DNA of 64,000 nucleotides from Palsa-1447 sp964509885 (lineage in GTDB: Bacteria; Verrucomicrobiota; Verrucomicrobiia; Opitutales; Opitutaceae), in contig CAZDZL010000002.1 of assembly GCA_964509885.1 (NCBI GenBank), positions 62,001 to 126,000 on the forward strand, read 5' to 3'. The notes beneath the pieces are model-generated. The model did not search any database. It worked only from the letters and a program-made list of their open reading frames with translations, and was not told the DNA's origin. Positions 32,905-41,688 of the stretch are shown here, piece by piece; the first letter of the stretch is position 1; every line of letters begins with the position of its first letter. A program made the translations under genes and the position numbers.

Positions 32905-34464
32905 ATGGCCGGCTGTAGACATCCCCATCACCCGGTGAGCCCTCCCGTCCACACTTTCGAGGTAGTCGAGCGCAAGTCCCCCCCGTTCCGGGAATACGCC
33001 GAGGTGTTCGTCGTTGTCGTCGCGGTCACGATGGCGGCCCTGTTCGTCGCTCCGTCCAGCCATCTCTCTTTTGGCATCGTCTACCTCATCGCCGTCGTGA
33101 CGCTAAGCATGAGGGTGGGGCGCGGCGCCCTCATCTTCGCCGGCATTTTCAGCGCCCTGATGTGGGACCTGTTCGTGATCCCGCCCGTCGGCTCGCTGGC
33201 GATCACAAGCTTCGAGGATGTCCTGATGCTGGGCACCTATGTGATCGTGGCCTTCGTTATTGGACGGTCGAACGCTCGCATCCGGGAGGCGGAAAGGGCC
33301 GAGCGCGTGCGGGAGCAAAGGGCGTCCGCGCTCCTCCACGTGGCCAGGGCTCTTGCCGAGGCCAAGACCTTTGAGCAGGCGATCGACATCGCGCTCAGGC
33401 AGGCGGATCAGCTCTTCAACGGCGATTCCGTCCTGCTTCTCGTCACGCCCGACGGCCACCTGCGGGCCTCCAACGGTCCCGTCGACCGGTACAACGAAAC
33501 CGAAAAGGGGGCTGGGGAATGGGCCTGGACCCATGGGGCAAAGGCCGGGCGCTTCACTCCGAACTTTCCTGAGGCGGCAGGCCACTATCTCCCCCTGATG
33601 AGGGCGATGAGCGTCGTGGGCGTGCTGGCGGTTTACCTTCCGGACGAGACGGCCAAGAGTCTGGCGGGGTTCAAGGACCTGCTGGAGGGGTTCGCGGCGC
33701 AGGTGGCCATGCAGATCGAGCGCGAGCAGCTGCGGGTGGTCACCGAGCGTGAGAAGCTCTTCGTGGAGTCCGAGAAGCTTCACCGCACGCTCCTGGACAG
33801 CGTTGCCCATGAGCTTCGCACGCCCCTTGCGGTGCTGAGCGCCGCGACGGCCAAGCTGGGCACGCAGAATGAGGCGAACCGGGCCGACCTGGCTGCCGAG
33901 ATCAGGACCGCGACCCACCGCCTGAACCGGCTCGTGGCCAACCTTCTCAACCTGAACCGGCTGGAATCCGGCACGCTTAAGCCGCGGCTTGATTGGTGCG
34001 ACCTGCGCGGCCTCATCAACGAGGCGCTGCGCAACACCGCGGACGTCCTCAAGGACCATCCCGTGACGGTCACGGTCCCCCCAGGGATGCTGCTCATCCA
34101 GGCGGATCCGGCACTTCTCGAGCAGGCGATAACGAACCTCCTGCACAACGCCGCGTTTCACACCCCCGCCGGCACGCCGGTGACGATCGAGGGTGGTATC
34201 AAAGGTGCTACCGAGCCAAGGATCTGCATCTCAATCAGCGACAAGGGACCGGGCATGCCGCCCGAGCTAAGGGACGTTCTCTTCCCGAAGTTCCAGAGGG
34301 GAAAGCACGCGCTTCCGGGAGGGCTGGGGCTTGGCCTGTCCATCGTCCACGGCTTCGTCACTGCCCAGGGCGGGGAGGTGGTTTCCGGCGACAACCCGGG
34401 CGGAGGCGCCGCTTTTTCGATTTACTTGCCCTATCATAAGCCGGACACAGTCCCCGAGGAATGA
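32905..34464 (+). CDS. KdpD-like sensor histidine kinase (DUF4118 + GAF + HisKA + HATPase), lacking the KdpD/USP N-terminus
   Basis: About 519 residues from ATG 32905; GTG 32935 is an alternative. Four membrane segments of the DUF4118 type (about 30-115: VFVVVVAVTMAALFV, GIVYLIAVVTLSM, FVIPPVGSLAITSFEDVLML) are followed by a GAF-like domain. The phospho-acceptor is H302 in LLDSVAHELRTPLAVL, with the N-box LEQAITNLLHNAAFH and the G-boxes KGPGMPP and GLGLGLSIVHGFVTAQGG. Full KdpD has an extra 400-residue cytoplasmic N-terminus that is absent here. It overlaps the response regulator by 4 bp (ATGA). No kdpFABC is present; the next operon encodes ammonium transport. Confidence 0.9.
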   Translation: MAGCRHPHHPVSPPVHTFEVVERKSPPFREYAEVFVVVVAVTMAALFVAPSSHLSFGIVYLIAVVTLSMRVGRGALIFAGIFSALMWDLFVIPPVGSLAITSFEDVLMLGTYVIVAFVIGRSNARIREAERAERVREQRASALLHVARALAEAKTFEQAIDIALRQADQLFNGDSVLLLVTPDGHLRASNGPVDRYNETEKGAGEWAWTHGAKAGRFTPNFPEAAGHYLPLMRAMSVVGVLAVYLPDETAKSLAGFKDLLEGFAAQVAMQIEREQLRVVTEREKLFVESEKLHRTLLDSVAHELRTPLAVLSAATAKLGTQNEANRADLAAEIRTATHRLNRLVANLLNLNRLESGTLKPRLDWCDLRGLINEALRNTADVLKDHPVTVTVPPGMLLIQADPALLEQAITNLLHNAAFHTPAGTPVTIEGGIKGATEPRICISISDKGPGMPPELRDVLFPKFQRGKHALPGGLGLGLSIVHGFVTAQGGEVVSGDNPGGGAAFSIYLPYHKPDTVPEE

Positions 34465-35150
34465 GCACGCCCGACAAGGCCAGCATACTCGTGATAGACG
34501 ACGAGATCCAGATTCGGCGGCTGCTCTCAAGCACGCTGGTCGATGCGGGGTATTCCGTGCTAACCGCGGAATCGGGCGCCCTTGGGCTGAAGGAGGGGGC
34601 CTACCGGCGTCCCGACGCCATCATTCTCGACCTGGGCCTTCCGGACCTGCCGGGGATAGAGGTCCTCAGGCAGCTTCGTGAATGGAGCCATGTTCCGGTG
34701 CTCATCCTGTCCGTCTTCGGCGAGGAGGACCGCAAGGTCGAGGCCTTGGATGCGGGCGCCGACGATTATCTGACAAAGCCCTTCGGGGAGAGCGAGCTCC
34801 TTGCCCGCGTACGGGTGCTCCTGCGGCGACCCAAGCCGACGGACGAGGTGGCGAACGCCGTCTACGGAAACATCGAGGTGGATTTCCTCCGGCGCCTGGT
34901 TTCGGTGAAGGGAACCCCGATCAAGCTGTCGGGAAAGGAATACGCGCTTCTCATGCTCTTTAGCCAGCATCGGGGCAAGGTCCTGACCCACAGGCAGATC
35001 CTCGGCGAGATCTGGGGCGCGGACGCAAAGCCGCAGACGCACTACCTCCATGTCTATGTGCGCAGGCTGCGGGAGAAGCTGGAGGAGGACCCGGACGAGC
35101 CGGTCCATTTCAAGACGGAGTCGGGCATCGGCTACCGGTTCGTGGGCTGA
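34461..35150 (+). CDS. KdpE-like OmpR-family response regulator
   Basis: A 229-residue regulator. The receiver has VIDDE near residue 11, phospho-acceptor D57 in ILDLGLPDLPG and KPF near 104. The winged-helix domain contains IKLSGKEYALLMLFSQHRGKVLTHRQILGEIWG and YLHVYVRRLREKLEEDP, close to KdpE. It overlaps the kinase gene by 4 bp. The following 477 bp lead to an ammonium transporter with a sigma-54-like promoter, so its target is not obvious from position. Confidence 0.93.
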   Translation: MSTPDKASILVIDDEIQIRRLLSSTLVDAGYSVLTAESGALGLKEGAYRRPDAIILDLGLPDLPGIEVLRQLREWSHVPVLILSVFGEEDRKVEALDAGADDYLTKPFGESELLARVRVLLRRPKPTDEVANAVYGNIEVDFLRRLVSVKGTPIKLSGKEYALLMLFSQHRGKVLTHRQILGEIWGADAKPQTHYLHVYVRRLREKLEEDPDEPVHFKTESGIGYRFVG

Positions 35151-35627
35151 ACCCCGCCTCCGCGGCCGGCCGGGCCCGGAGCGCGGGCCCCGTTTGGCCC
35201 CCCTTGGGGCTGCTCAACTCATCCTCAATGTGGCGATGCTGGGGTATTTAGAGTTATTCCGCGGAGCTCCTGGCGGAGCGGCGCGGGGACCGAAGCGGTG
35301 TTTCCCGGGCGCTCTCGCGGCGGGGATCGGAGGGCCTGCATCCATCCACTTGCGCCGGCTTTCGCAGCGCCCCTGCCGGCCGGCACCTTCATCCGTATCC
35401 CGCTGGAGGCGTAGGTATTGAGGTTTCATTGATCAAAAATTCGGGATTGTTGAGATCGTGGCATTGGAGCTGCTAATCGGTGCCAGTATGCCTTCTACGC
35501 CTAAGATGCAGACCTCGGCGCCCGCCGGTGCCCCGCCGTCTGAGGCGCACCGGTAATTTTGCTCAGCCTGACAGATCCAGACCAACAGACCCATAAACCA
35601 TACAGCCCTCAAAATAACGAACATAGG
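35151..35627. other. Upstream region of the first ammonium transporter
   Basis: A 477-bp non-coding region. The first 250 bp are GC-rich and show nothing I can name. From about 35410 the DNA becomes more AT-rich and includes the sigma-54-like site at 35459-35474, followed by a leader of about 140 nt before ATG 35628. Confidence 0.5.
35459..35474 (+). promoter_or_regulatory. Sigma-54-like promoter for the first amtB
   Basis: TGGCAT-N5-CTGCT, against the consensus TGGCAC-N5-TTGCW: the essential GG and GC doublets are 12 bp apart as required, with two mismatches elsewhere. The bases after it (GCTAAT) match those after the better site at 37962. Ammonium transport genes are classic sigma-54/NtrC targets. 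Confidence 0.55.
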
Positions 35628-37238
35628 ATGAAAAAATTCACCATAAACAACTTCGTCACAAAGTTCCGTGACCCGAAGCAGCGTAAGTATTTTTATGCCT
35701 TATTCGGAGGGAAACTCGTCGGGGTGGGCCTGTGTTTCCTGATCATGGGCGCGGCCTCGCTCTATTTCGCGGGGTCCAGCACGGCGCACGCCCAGGCCGC
35801 CCCTGCGGCGGCCCCTGCTGCCGCGGCGCCCGCAGCCGCGGCTCCTGCAGCTCCCGCAGCTGCAGCCCCGGCGGCGGCGGCTCCCGCGGCGGCGGCACCG
35901 GCAGCCCCCACGCCCGACGCCATGTACGCCAACCCCATCAACACGATGTGGGTCCTCGTCACGGCGTTCCTGGTGTTCTTCATGCAGGCGGGCTTCATGT
36001 TCCTTGAGGCCGGCTTCGCCCGCGAGCGGGAGACGATCAATGTCCTCCTCGAGGGCATCGTCGACACCTGCCTCTGCGGAATCCTGTTCTACGTCTGGGG
36101 CTTCGCCTGGATGTTCGGGCACGGCAACGGGTACATCGGCTGGGGCGACGGCGCCGGCCACACCTGGTACTGCCTGCAGAACCTCCCGGACACCTACGAG
36201 TCGACGGGCGTCGCGACGCTGGCGTTCTTCCTGTTCCAGTTCGCCTTCGCCGACACCTGCTCGACGATCACGTCGGGCGCCATGCTCGGCCGCACCGGAT
36301 TCTGGGGCGACCTCTGGTACAGCATCGGGGTCAGCGGCTTCCTCTACCCGATCTTCGGCCACTGGGCCTGGGGCCCGGACGGCTGGCTCAACACCATCCC
36401 GTTCTGGAAGGCCGCTCCGTTCCATGACTTCGCCGGATCGACCGTGGTGCACACCATCGGCGGCATGATCGCCCTCGCCGGAGCCATCGTGCTCGGGCCG
36501 CGCCTCGGCCGCAAATTCAAGCGCGACGGCGGCGGGCCGATGCCCTACCACAACATGACGGTCGCCTCTGTGGGCGCCATCATCCTCTGGTTCGGCTGGT
36601 ACGGGTTCAACCCGGGCAGCACGCTCTCGGCCATGGACACGGCGGGCGTGGCCAGGGTCGCGGCCAACACGACGCTCGCGGCCTGCGCGGGCGGACTGGG
36701 CGCCCTCTTCTTCGTCTACCCCCGCTCCAAGAAGTGGGACTGCGGCGCGACGGTCAACGGCCTCCTGGCCGGCCTCGTGGCCATCACCTGCCCGTGCTAC
36801 TGGGTCTCGCCCCTCGGGGCGATCCTGCTCGGCGCGATCGCAGGCGTGATCGTGATCCTCTCGACGGACCTCCTCGAATACCTGCGCATCGACGATCCCT
36901 GCGGAGCGTGGCCGGTCCACGGCGCGTGCGGCATCTGGGGCACATGGAGCCTCGGGCTCTTCGCCACGGGCCAGTTCGGGGCGCCGACGCCCACGGGCGC
37001 CGACACGTCGACCGTCGTCAAGGGTCTCTTCTACGGCGGCGGCACGGACCAGCTGGTCGCGCAGTTCATCGGCAACACGTCGATCGGCCTCGGGGTGTTC
37101 ATCGTCTCGATGATCATGATGTACGCGGTGAAGGCCACGGGCACGCTAAGGGTCTCCAAGGAAGGCGAGCTCGAGGGCCTCGACCTCCACGAGCACGGCG
37201 GCACGGCTTATCCCGACACCCGCACCTCCACGCACTAA
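35628..37238 (+). CDS. amtB: Ammonium transporter AmtB with N-terminal membrane helix and Ala/Pro linker
   Basis: A 536-residue Amt/MEP/Rh transporter from ATG 35628 (MKKFTINNF). Residues 1-56 hold an extra hydrophobic segment (about 28-48); residues 57-97 are almost only Ala and Pro (repeats of AAAAP). The conserved 11-helix Amt core starts near residue 103. The pore twin His are H275 (GSTVVHTIGG) and H431 (PVHGACGIWG). It conducts NH4+/NH3 and is normally blocked by GlnK, which is encoded 86 bp downstream. The long N-terminal extension is not standard. Confidence 0.95.
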   Translation: MKKFTINNFVTKFRDPKQRKYFYALFGGKLVGVGLCFLIMGAASLYFAGSSTAHAQAAPAAAPAAAAPAAAAPAAPAAAAPAAAAPAAAAPAAPTPDAMYANPINTMWVLVTAFLVFFMQAGFMFLEAGFARERETINVLLEGIVDTCLCGILFYVWGFAWMFGHGNGYIGWGDGAGHTWYCLQNLPDTYESTGVATLAFFLFQFAFADTCSTITSGAMLGRTGFWGDLWYSIGVSGFLYPIFGHWAWGPDGWLNTIPFWKAAPFHDFAGSTVVHTIGGMIALAGAIVLGPRLGRKFKRDGGGPMPYHNMTVASVGAIILWFGWYGFNPGSTLSAMDTAGVARVAANTTLAACAGGLGALFFVYPRSKKWDCGATVNGLLAGLVAITCPCYWVSPLGAILLGAIAGVIVILSTDLLEYLRIDDPCGAWPVHGACGIWGTWSLGLFATGQFGAPTPTGADTSTVVKGLFYGGGTDQLVAQFIGNTSIGLGVFIVSMIMMYAVKATGTLRVSKEGELEGLDLHEHGGTAYPDTRTSTH

Positions 37239-37247
37239 ACAAATGAG

Positions 37248-37287
37248 ACGGGCCGCCCCGCATCCCTAGCGAAGCGGGGCGGCCCGT
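37248..37287 (+). terminator. GC hairpin between amtB and glnK
   Basis: A perfect 14-bp stem (ACGGGCCGCCCCGC at 37248-37261 with its complement at 37274-37287) and a 12-nt loop, without a following T-run. It lies in the 86-bp gap, so it may reduce read-through into glnK or mark an RNA processing site. Confidence 0.6.
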
Positions 37288-37324
37288 ACCTAACCGAGAC
37301 CAACATCATCCAAGAAAGTATTCC

Positions 37325-37663
37325 ATGAAGCTAATCATCGCCATCATCAAACCGTTCAAGCTCGATGAAGTGAAGGAAGCCCTGAGCGCTGCCGGCATCG
37401 AGGGCATGACGGTAACCGAGGTCAAGGGCTTCGGCCGCCAGAAGGGCCACACGGAGGTTTACCGCGGCAGCGAGTACACGGTCGACTTCGTCCCGAAGGC
37501 GAAGCTCGAGATCGCCGTGTCCAACGACGCCGCGGCCAAGGTCGTCGAGGTTATCCTCAAGGCCGCACGGACCGACAAGATCGGGGACGGCAAGATCTTC
37601 GTCATGCCGCTTGACGAAGTCATCAGGGTTCGTACCGGTGAGACCGGTGAGAAAGCCGTCTGA
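37325..37663 (+). CDS. glnK: PII nitrogen regulatory protein GlnK
   Basis: A 112-residue PII protein. The T-loop is intact with Y51, the uridylylation site, in RGSEYTVDF, and Y46. The B-loop TDKIGDGKIFV and the C-terminal RTGETGEKAV are typical. It senses ATP/ADP and 2-oxoglutarate and closes AmtB when nitrogen is sufficient. Position between two amtB genes supports control of both. A GC hairpin follows at 37717-37747. Confidence 0.97.
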   Translation: MKLIIAIIKPFKLDEVKEALSAAGIEGMTVTEVKGFGRQKGHTEVYRGSEYTVDFVPKAKLEIAVSNDAAAKVVEVILKAARTDKIGDGKIFVMPLDEVIRVRTGETGEKAV

Positions 37664-37716
37664 TGGGTTCCGTTTTGAATTAGAGTCACCTTAACAGGTG
37701 CCTCTGTGTCGGGTCG

Positions 37717-37747
37717 GCCGGCTCCCCCTGATCAGGGGGGAGCCGGC
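37717..37747 (+). terminator. GC hairpin after glnK
   Basis: Stem GCCGGCTCCCCC (37717-37728) with GGGGGAGCCGGC (37736-37747) and a 7-nt loop. No T-run follows; a putative transcript end or stabiliser. Confidence 0.55.
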
Positions 37748-37866
37748 TCACTTCCAGGGTATTTCGGAGAATTTCGCGGACGACGTGGTGGTTTTTTGGG
37801 GCCGGCCCAAGCGAGCGGGATGGATCCCCAGGCCATTGCGGGTCCCGTTCAGCCCCAGAGAGCATA

Positions 37867-37889
37867 TCGTATCATATGATCTGATACGA
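37867..37889. promoter_or_regulatory. Inverted repeat upstream of the sigma-54 promoter (possible enhancer site)
   Basis: Arms TCGTATCA and TGATACGA with a 7-nt spacer, centred about 85 bp upstream of the -24 element at 37962. The distance suits an activator such as NtrC, but the sequence does not match the usual TGCACC-N5-GGTGCA pattern, so the binding protein is unknown. Confidence 0.45.
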
Positions 37890-37933
37890 ACAGAGGGGGA
37901 TCCCGGAAAGTCATGGCGTTAAAATGGTATATA

Positions 37934-37955
37934 ATATGTTTAATATCAAACATAT
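37934..37955. promoter_or_regulatory. AT-rich inverted repeat next to the sigma-54 promoter
   Basis: Arms ATATGTTT (37934-37941) and AAACATAT (37948-37955) with a 6-nt spacer, ending 6 bp before the -24 element. It could bind a second regulator or help DNA bending. It is the most AT-rich spot in this region. Confidence 0.4.
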
Positions 37956-37961
37956 GCCATG

Positions 37962-37977
37962 TGGCACCGGTCTTGCT
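37962..37977 (+). promoter_or_regulatory. Sigma-54 promoter of the second amtB
   Basis: TGGCAC-N5-TTGCT is a full match to the -24/-12 consensus. Transcription would start near 37988, giving a leader of about 63 nt before ATG 38051. This predicts control by RpoN and a nitrogen-responsive activator. Confidence 0.85.
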
Positions 37978-38050
37978 AATTACGTTTTCGTGAGCGGCGC
38001 CCAGCCGCTCATCCAGCCTGATCCTGGAAAGATGATATACCCTGAATATT

Positions 38051-39766
38051 ATGACCATCCGACACATAGGCACATCATGTCTACGCGCGGCCCTGCTCGG
38101 GGCGGCGCTTTATGTTACGGCGGGAAGCTCGAGGCTCCTCGCCGACGACCCCAAGCCTGATCCCAACGGCGCAGCCACCGGGGCGGCAGTCGACGCGCAG
38201 TCGCCCGCCGGCTCATTCCTTGTAAGCGCGCCGGCGGATCTGAGCGCGGATGACAAGAAGGACGCGGCCAAGCTGAAGGCGTACACGGACGCTAAGAAGG
38301 CGTCCGACGACTTCAACAACATGGCGAAGACGGAGCCGCTGGCGGTCAAGCTCGCCGACTCCGTGGGCCACAACCGCGTCGCCATCAACTTCACCTGGAC
38401 CCTGATGACCGGCTTCCTGGTCATGTTCATGCAGGCGGGGTTTGCGCTGGTGGAGACGGGCCTGTGCCGGGCGAAGAACGCGGGGCACACCATGGCGATG
38501 AACTTCATGATCTATCCCATGGGCATGCTCGGGTTCTACCTGTGCGGGTTCGCCTTCATGTTCGGCGGCATGGCCGACCCAATGTCGCCCGCGGGAGGGG
38601 GCATCGTCACCATGGGCGGTTACGCCGGGCTCAACCATGAGCTCGGCTTCATGCTCGGAGGCCATTTCATCGGCCTCCTGGGCTGGAAGGGATTCATGCT
38701 CCAGGGCGCCGGTTATGACACCGCGGCATTTGCACTCTTCCTCTTCCAGATGGTGTTCATGGACACAACCGCGACGATACCCACCGGGGCCGCGGCGGAA
38801 CGGTGGAAATTCTCGGCCTTCATGATATATGGATGCTGCATCGGCTCGATCATGTATCCCGTGTTCGGGAACTGGGTCTGGGGCGCGGGCTGGCTCTCGC
38901 AGATGGGCGTCAACTGGGGGATCGGCCACGGCCACGTGGACTTTGCCGGATCCTCGGTCGTGCACATGCAGGGCGGCGTCATTGCGCTCATCTTCGCGTG
39001 GCTCATAGGCCCGCGCACGGGGAAGTACAACGCGGCCGGAAAGCTGGTGAACCCCATCGTTCCCCACAGCATACCCCTGGTCATGCTCGGCACGTTCATC
39101 CTGGCGTTCGGCTGGTTCGGCTTCAACCCCGGCTCGTCGCTCGCGGCGACCGACTACCGCATCGCTGTGGTCGCGGTGAACACGATGCTGGCCTCGGCCA
39201 CGGGCGCCGTCGGCGCGACGATGTGGATGTGGTGGTTCAAGACAAAGAAGCCCGACCCTGCGATGATGTGCAATGGCATGCTTGCGGGCCTCGTGGCCAT
39301 CACATGCCCCTGCGCCTTCGTGAGCGCGAGCGGCGCCTGCTGGCTCGGCCTGATCGCCGGAGTCCTCTGTGTCGAGTCGGTGTTCTTCTTCGACAAGATG
39401 AAGATCGACGACTCGGTGGGCGCGATCTCGGTCCACGGTGTCAACGGCGCCTGGGGATGCCTTTCGCTCGGCCTCTTCGCCGACGGCACCTACGGCGACG
39501 GCTGGAACGGCGTCGCGGGCAACGTGACGGGCCTCTTTTACGGCGGCGGCATGGGCCAGTTCTGGGCCGAGCTGATCGGCGTCACGGTCTGCTTCGTGAC
39601 GCTGTCCATCCTCTCGCTCGTCGTGTACTTCATCGCCGAGAAGCTCGTGGGCAACCGGGTCAGCAAGGAAGTCGAGATCTCGGGCCTCGACCTGCCCGAG
39701 ATGGGCGCGCCCGGGTACTCCGGGATTGTCTTCGACAAGGTCGTCGAGAATCCGATAGCCAACTGA
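38051..39766 (+). CDS. amtB: Second ammonium transporter AmtB, with long periplasmic N-terminus
   Basis: A 571-residue Amt protein. A signal-peptide-like segment (about 8-30) is followed by about 75 polar residues rich in Ala, Asp and Lys, then the Amt core from about residue 108 (INFTWTLMTGFLVMFMQAGFALVETGL). The twin pore His are H305 (GSSVVHMQGG) and H462 (ISVHGVNGAWG). It differs clearly from the first AmtB, so it is an old paralogue. Sigma-54 promoter upstream, GC hairpin downstream. GlnK from the gene before is the likely regulator. Confidence 0.95.
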   Translation: MTIRHIGTSCLRAALLGAALYVTAGSSRLLADDPKPDPNGAATGAAVDAQSPAGSFLVSAPADLSADDKKDAAKLKAYTDAKKASDDFNNMAKTEPLAVKLADSVGHNRVAINFTWTLMTGFLVMFMQAGFALVETGLCRAKNAGHTMAMNFMIYPMGMLGFYLCGFAFMFGGMADPMSPAGGGIVTMGGYAGLNHELGFMLGGHFIGLLGWKGFMLQGAGYDTAAFALFLFQMVFMDTTATIPTGAAAERWKFSAFMIYGCCIGSIMYPVFGNWVWGAGWLSQMGVNWGIGHGHVDFAGSSVVHMQGGVIALIFAWLIGPRTGKYNAAGKLVNPIVPHSIPLVMLGTFILAFGWFGFNPGSSLAATDYRIAVVAVNTMLASATGAVGATMWMWWFKTKKPDPAMMCNGMLAGLVAITCPCAFVSASGACWLGLIAGVLCVESVFFFDKMKIDDSVGAISVHGVNGAWGCLSLGLFADGTYGDGWNGVAGNVTGLFYGGGMGQFWAELIGVTVCFVTLSILSLVVYFIAEKLVGNRVSKEVEISGLDLPEMGAPGYSGIVFDKVVENPIAN

Positions 39767-39784
39767 TAGGCCTCAATCTTCGGC

Positions 39785-39813
39785 ACCGCGCGGGGTCCCA
39801 TCCCCCGCGCGGT
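39785..39813 (+). terminator. GC hairpin after the second amtB
   Basis: Perfect 11-bp stem (ACCGCGCGGGG at 39785-39795 with CCCCGCGCGGT at 39803-39813) and 7-nt loop, with no T-run. Confidence 0.6.
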
Positions 39814-39853
39814 CCCGGGATACGGCAACCCAAATTCGACCCCACAAAATCTC

Positions 39854-40180
39854 ATGCAATCCCTAGGTACCAATCTCTCGCTCTCGTCCATGGCGCTTGG
39901 CGCCGGCCTCATGATCGGCTACGCCTTCGGCGCCATCCAGGCGGCCGCGACCCGCCGCCACGAGCGGCTTCAGAGCGAAGGCAAATTCAAGAGCGGCTGG
40001 GCCGCCACGCCCGGGTCCTTCCGCCGTGTGGCCTACCTCCTCGTCGCCCTTGCGGCCGTGCAGTTCCTTTTCCCCGTTTTCTTCGCTCCCGACGGCGCCA
40101 GCCAATGGTGCGTGTCGATTGGCGTCGTCGCCGGCTACGGCTGGACGCTTTATAAGCAGATGCGACTGCGCAGGGCCTGA
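39854..40180 (+). CDS. Small membrane protein, function unknown
   Basis: A 108-residue protein with about three hydrophobic segments (SSMALGAGLMIGYAFGAIQAA, VAYLLVALAAVQFLFPVFF, WCVSIGVVAGYGWTLY) and a basic loop RRHERLQSEGKFKSG. No family recognised. Only 8 bp separate it from the antiporter gene, so they are probably co-transcribed and the protein may be an accessory subunit. Confidence 0.7.
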   Translation: MQSLGTNLSLSSMALGAGLMIGYAFGAIQAAATRRHERLQSEGKFKSGWAATPGSFRRVAYLLVALAAVQFLFPVFFAPDGASQWCVSIGVVAGYGWTLYKQMRLRRA

Positions 40181-40188
40181 TCCCGGTG

Positions 40189-41661
40189 ATGTTTCCCATC
40201 GTCGCCGCGATCGACGCCGCGACCGCCGCCGGGGACTTTCCCCGCGCGCTGAGCAGCTATCCGCCGGTTCAGCCCGGGGGCCTCTGGCAGGCGCTCTCGG
40301 ACCGCGTACGCGCGGAGCCGTTCAACCTCGTCGCCACCGTTATCTTCGCGCTCGCGATCGCGCACACGTTCATGGCGCCCGTCATCCGGGGCTGGGCGCA
40401 CAGGGCCGAGGAGAGGCACCGGAACAGGCCCAGGGACAGCCGGCCGATCCCCCTCGACGACGAGGGCAACGAGGTTCCCGAGGTCAGCTTCCAGGGGCAG
40501 ATCCTGCATTTCCTGAGCGAGGTCGAGGCGGTGTTCGGGATCTGGGCCGTCGTGCTCGCCGTCGCGATAGCGATGAGCCGAGGATGGGGGACGGCGGTGG
40601 ACTACATAGGCCACAAGGTCGACTTCACCGAGCCCATGTTCGTGATGGTCATCATGGCGCTCGCCTCGACGAGGCCCATGATGCGCCTCGCCGAGCAGAC
40701 CCTGTTCCTGTTCGCGGCGGTCGGCGGCGCCACGGTCGGCGCATGGTGGGTCTCCATCCTGGTCGTCGGGCCGCTCTTCGGGTCCCTCATCACCGAGCCT
40801 GGGGCCATGACGATCTCCGCGCTGCTCCTGGCGCGGCAGTTCTACCACCTGCGGCCGTCGCCGCGCCTGAGCTACGCCACCATCGGGCTCCTCTTCGTCA
40901 ATGTCTCCGTGGGCGGCACGCTGACGCAGTTCGCGGCGCCGCCCATGGTCATGGCCGCGGGACCGTGGCACTGGGGCTTTGTCTACATGATCACGAACTT
41001 CGGATGGAAGGCGTTCACCGGGATCGTCTGCGCCACCAGCCTGTACTACTTCGTCTTCAGGAAGGAGTTTGACACGCTCAACAGGGCCTACCTGAAGCAG
41101 GGTCGGGCGCTGACGCAGGGCGGCGGCTCCTACATACCTCTCTGGATCATTTTGGCGCAGGCCTGCTTTCTCGTCTACACCGTGGCCGTGGCGCAGTACC
41201 CGGCCCTCTTCATCGGGGGATTCCTGTTCTTCATGGCCTTCGCGCAGGCCACGGCGCACTACCAGAAGAAGCTCGACCTGCGTCCCTCGCTCCTCGTCGG
41301 GTTCTTCCTCGCCGGCCTCGTGGTGCACGGCGGCCTTCAGAGCTGGTGGATCGAGCCAGTGCTAAAGAGCCTCGGGCGCGTCGCCCTCTTCACATGGGCC
41401 ACGATCCTCACGGGATTCAACGACAACGCCGCGATCACCTACCTTGCCACGCTCGTTCCGGGATTCACGGAGCCCTTCAAGTATGCGGTGGTCGCGGGCG
41501 CGGTCACGGGCGGGGGGCTCACGGTTATCGCGAACGCCCCGAACCCGGCGGGCCAGTCCATCCTGCAGCGTTTTTTCCCGGGCGGCGTCTCGCCCCTCAA
41601 GCTCCTGATTTCCGCCGTGGTCCCCACGCTGGTCTTGGCGGCGGCCTTCATGCTGCTCTAG
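40189..41661 (+). CDS. Putative Na+/H+ antiporter (PF07399-type)
   Basis: A 490-residue polytopic protein from ATG 40189; GTG 40186 is adjacent and in frame. Eleven or more membrane segments are visible. Recognisable segments are TGFNDNAAITYLATLVPG and GGGLTVIANAPNPAGQSIL near the C-terminus, as in the putative Na+/H+ antiporter family related to the ion-transporter superfamily. Charged residues in the membrane (ITEPGAM, GFNDN) may bind the ion. It ends 27 bp from the convergent KdpE-like gene. A link to the KdpDE-like pairs beside it (ion balance) is plausible. Confidence 0.78.
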   Translation: MFPIVAAIDAATAAGDFPRALSSYPPVQPGGLWQALSDRVRAEPFNLVATVIFALAIAHTFMAPVIRGWAHRAEERHRNRPRDSRPIPLDDEGNEVPEVSFQGQILHFLSEVEAVFGIWAVVLAVAIAMSRGWGTAVDYIGHKVDFTEPMFVMVIMALASTRPMMRLAEQTLFLFAAVGGATVGAWWVSILVVGPLFGSLITEPGAMTISALLLARQFYHLRPSPRLSYATIGLLFVNVSVGGTLTQFAAPPMVMAAGPWHWGFVYMITNFGWKAFTGIVCATSLYYFVFRKEFDTLNRAYLKQGRALTQGGGSYIPLWIILAQACFLVYTVAVAQYPALFIGGFLFFMAFAQATAHYQKKLDLRPSLLVGFFLAGLVVHGGLQSWWIEPVLKSLGRVALFTWATILTGFNDNAAITYLATLVPGFTEPFKYAVVAGAVTGGGLTVIANAPNPAGQSILQRFFPGGVSPLKLLISAVVPTLVLAAAFMLL

Positions 41662-41688
41662 CCGGACGCACCCCGCCCACACCCCCTT

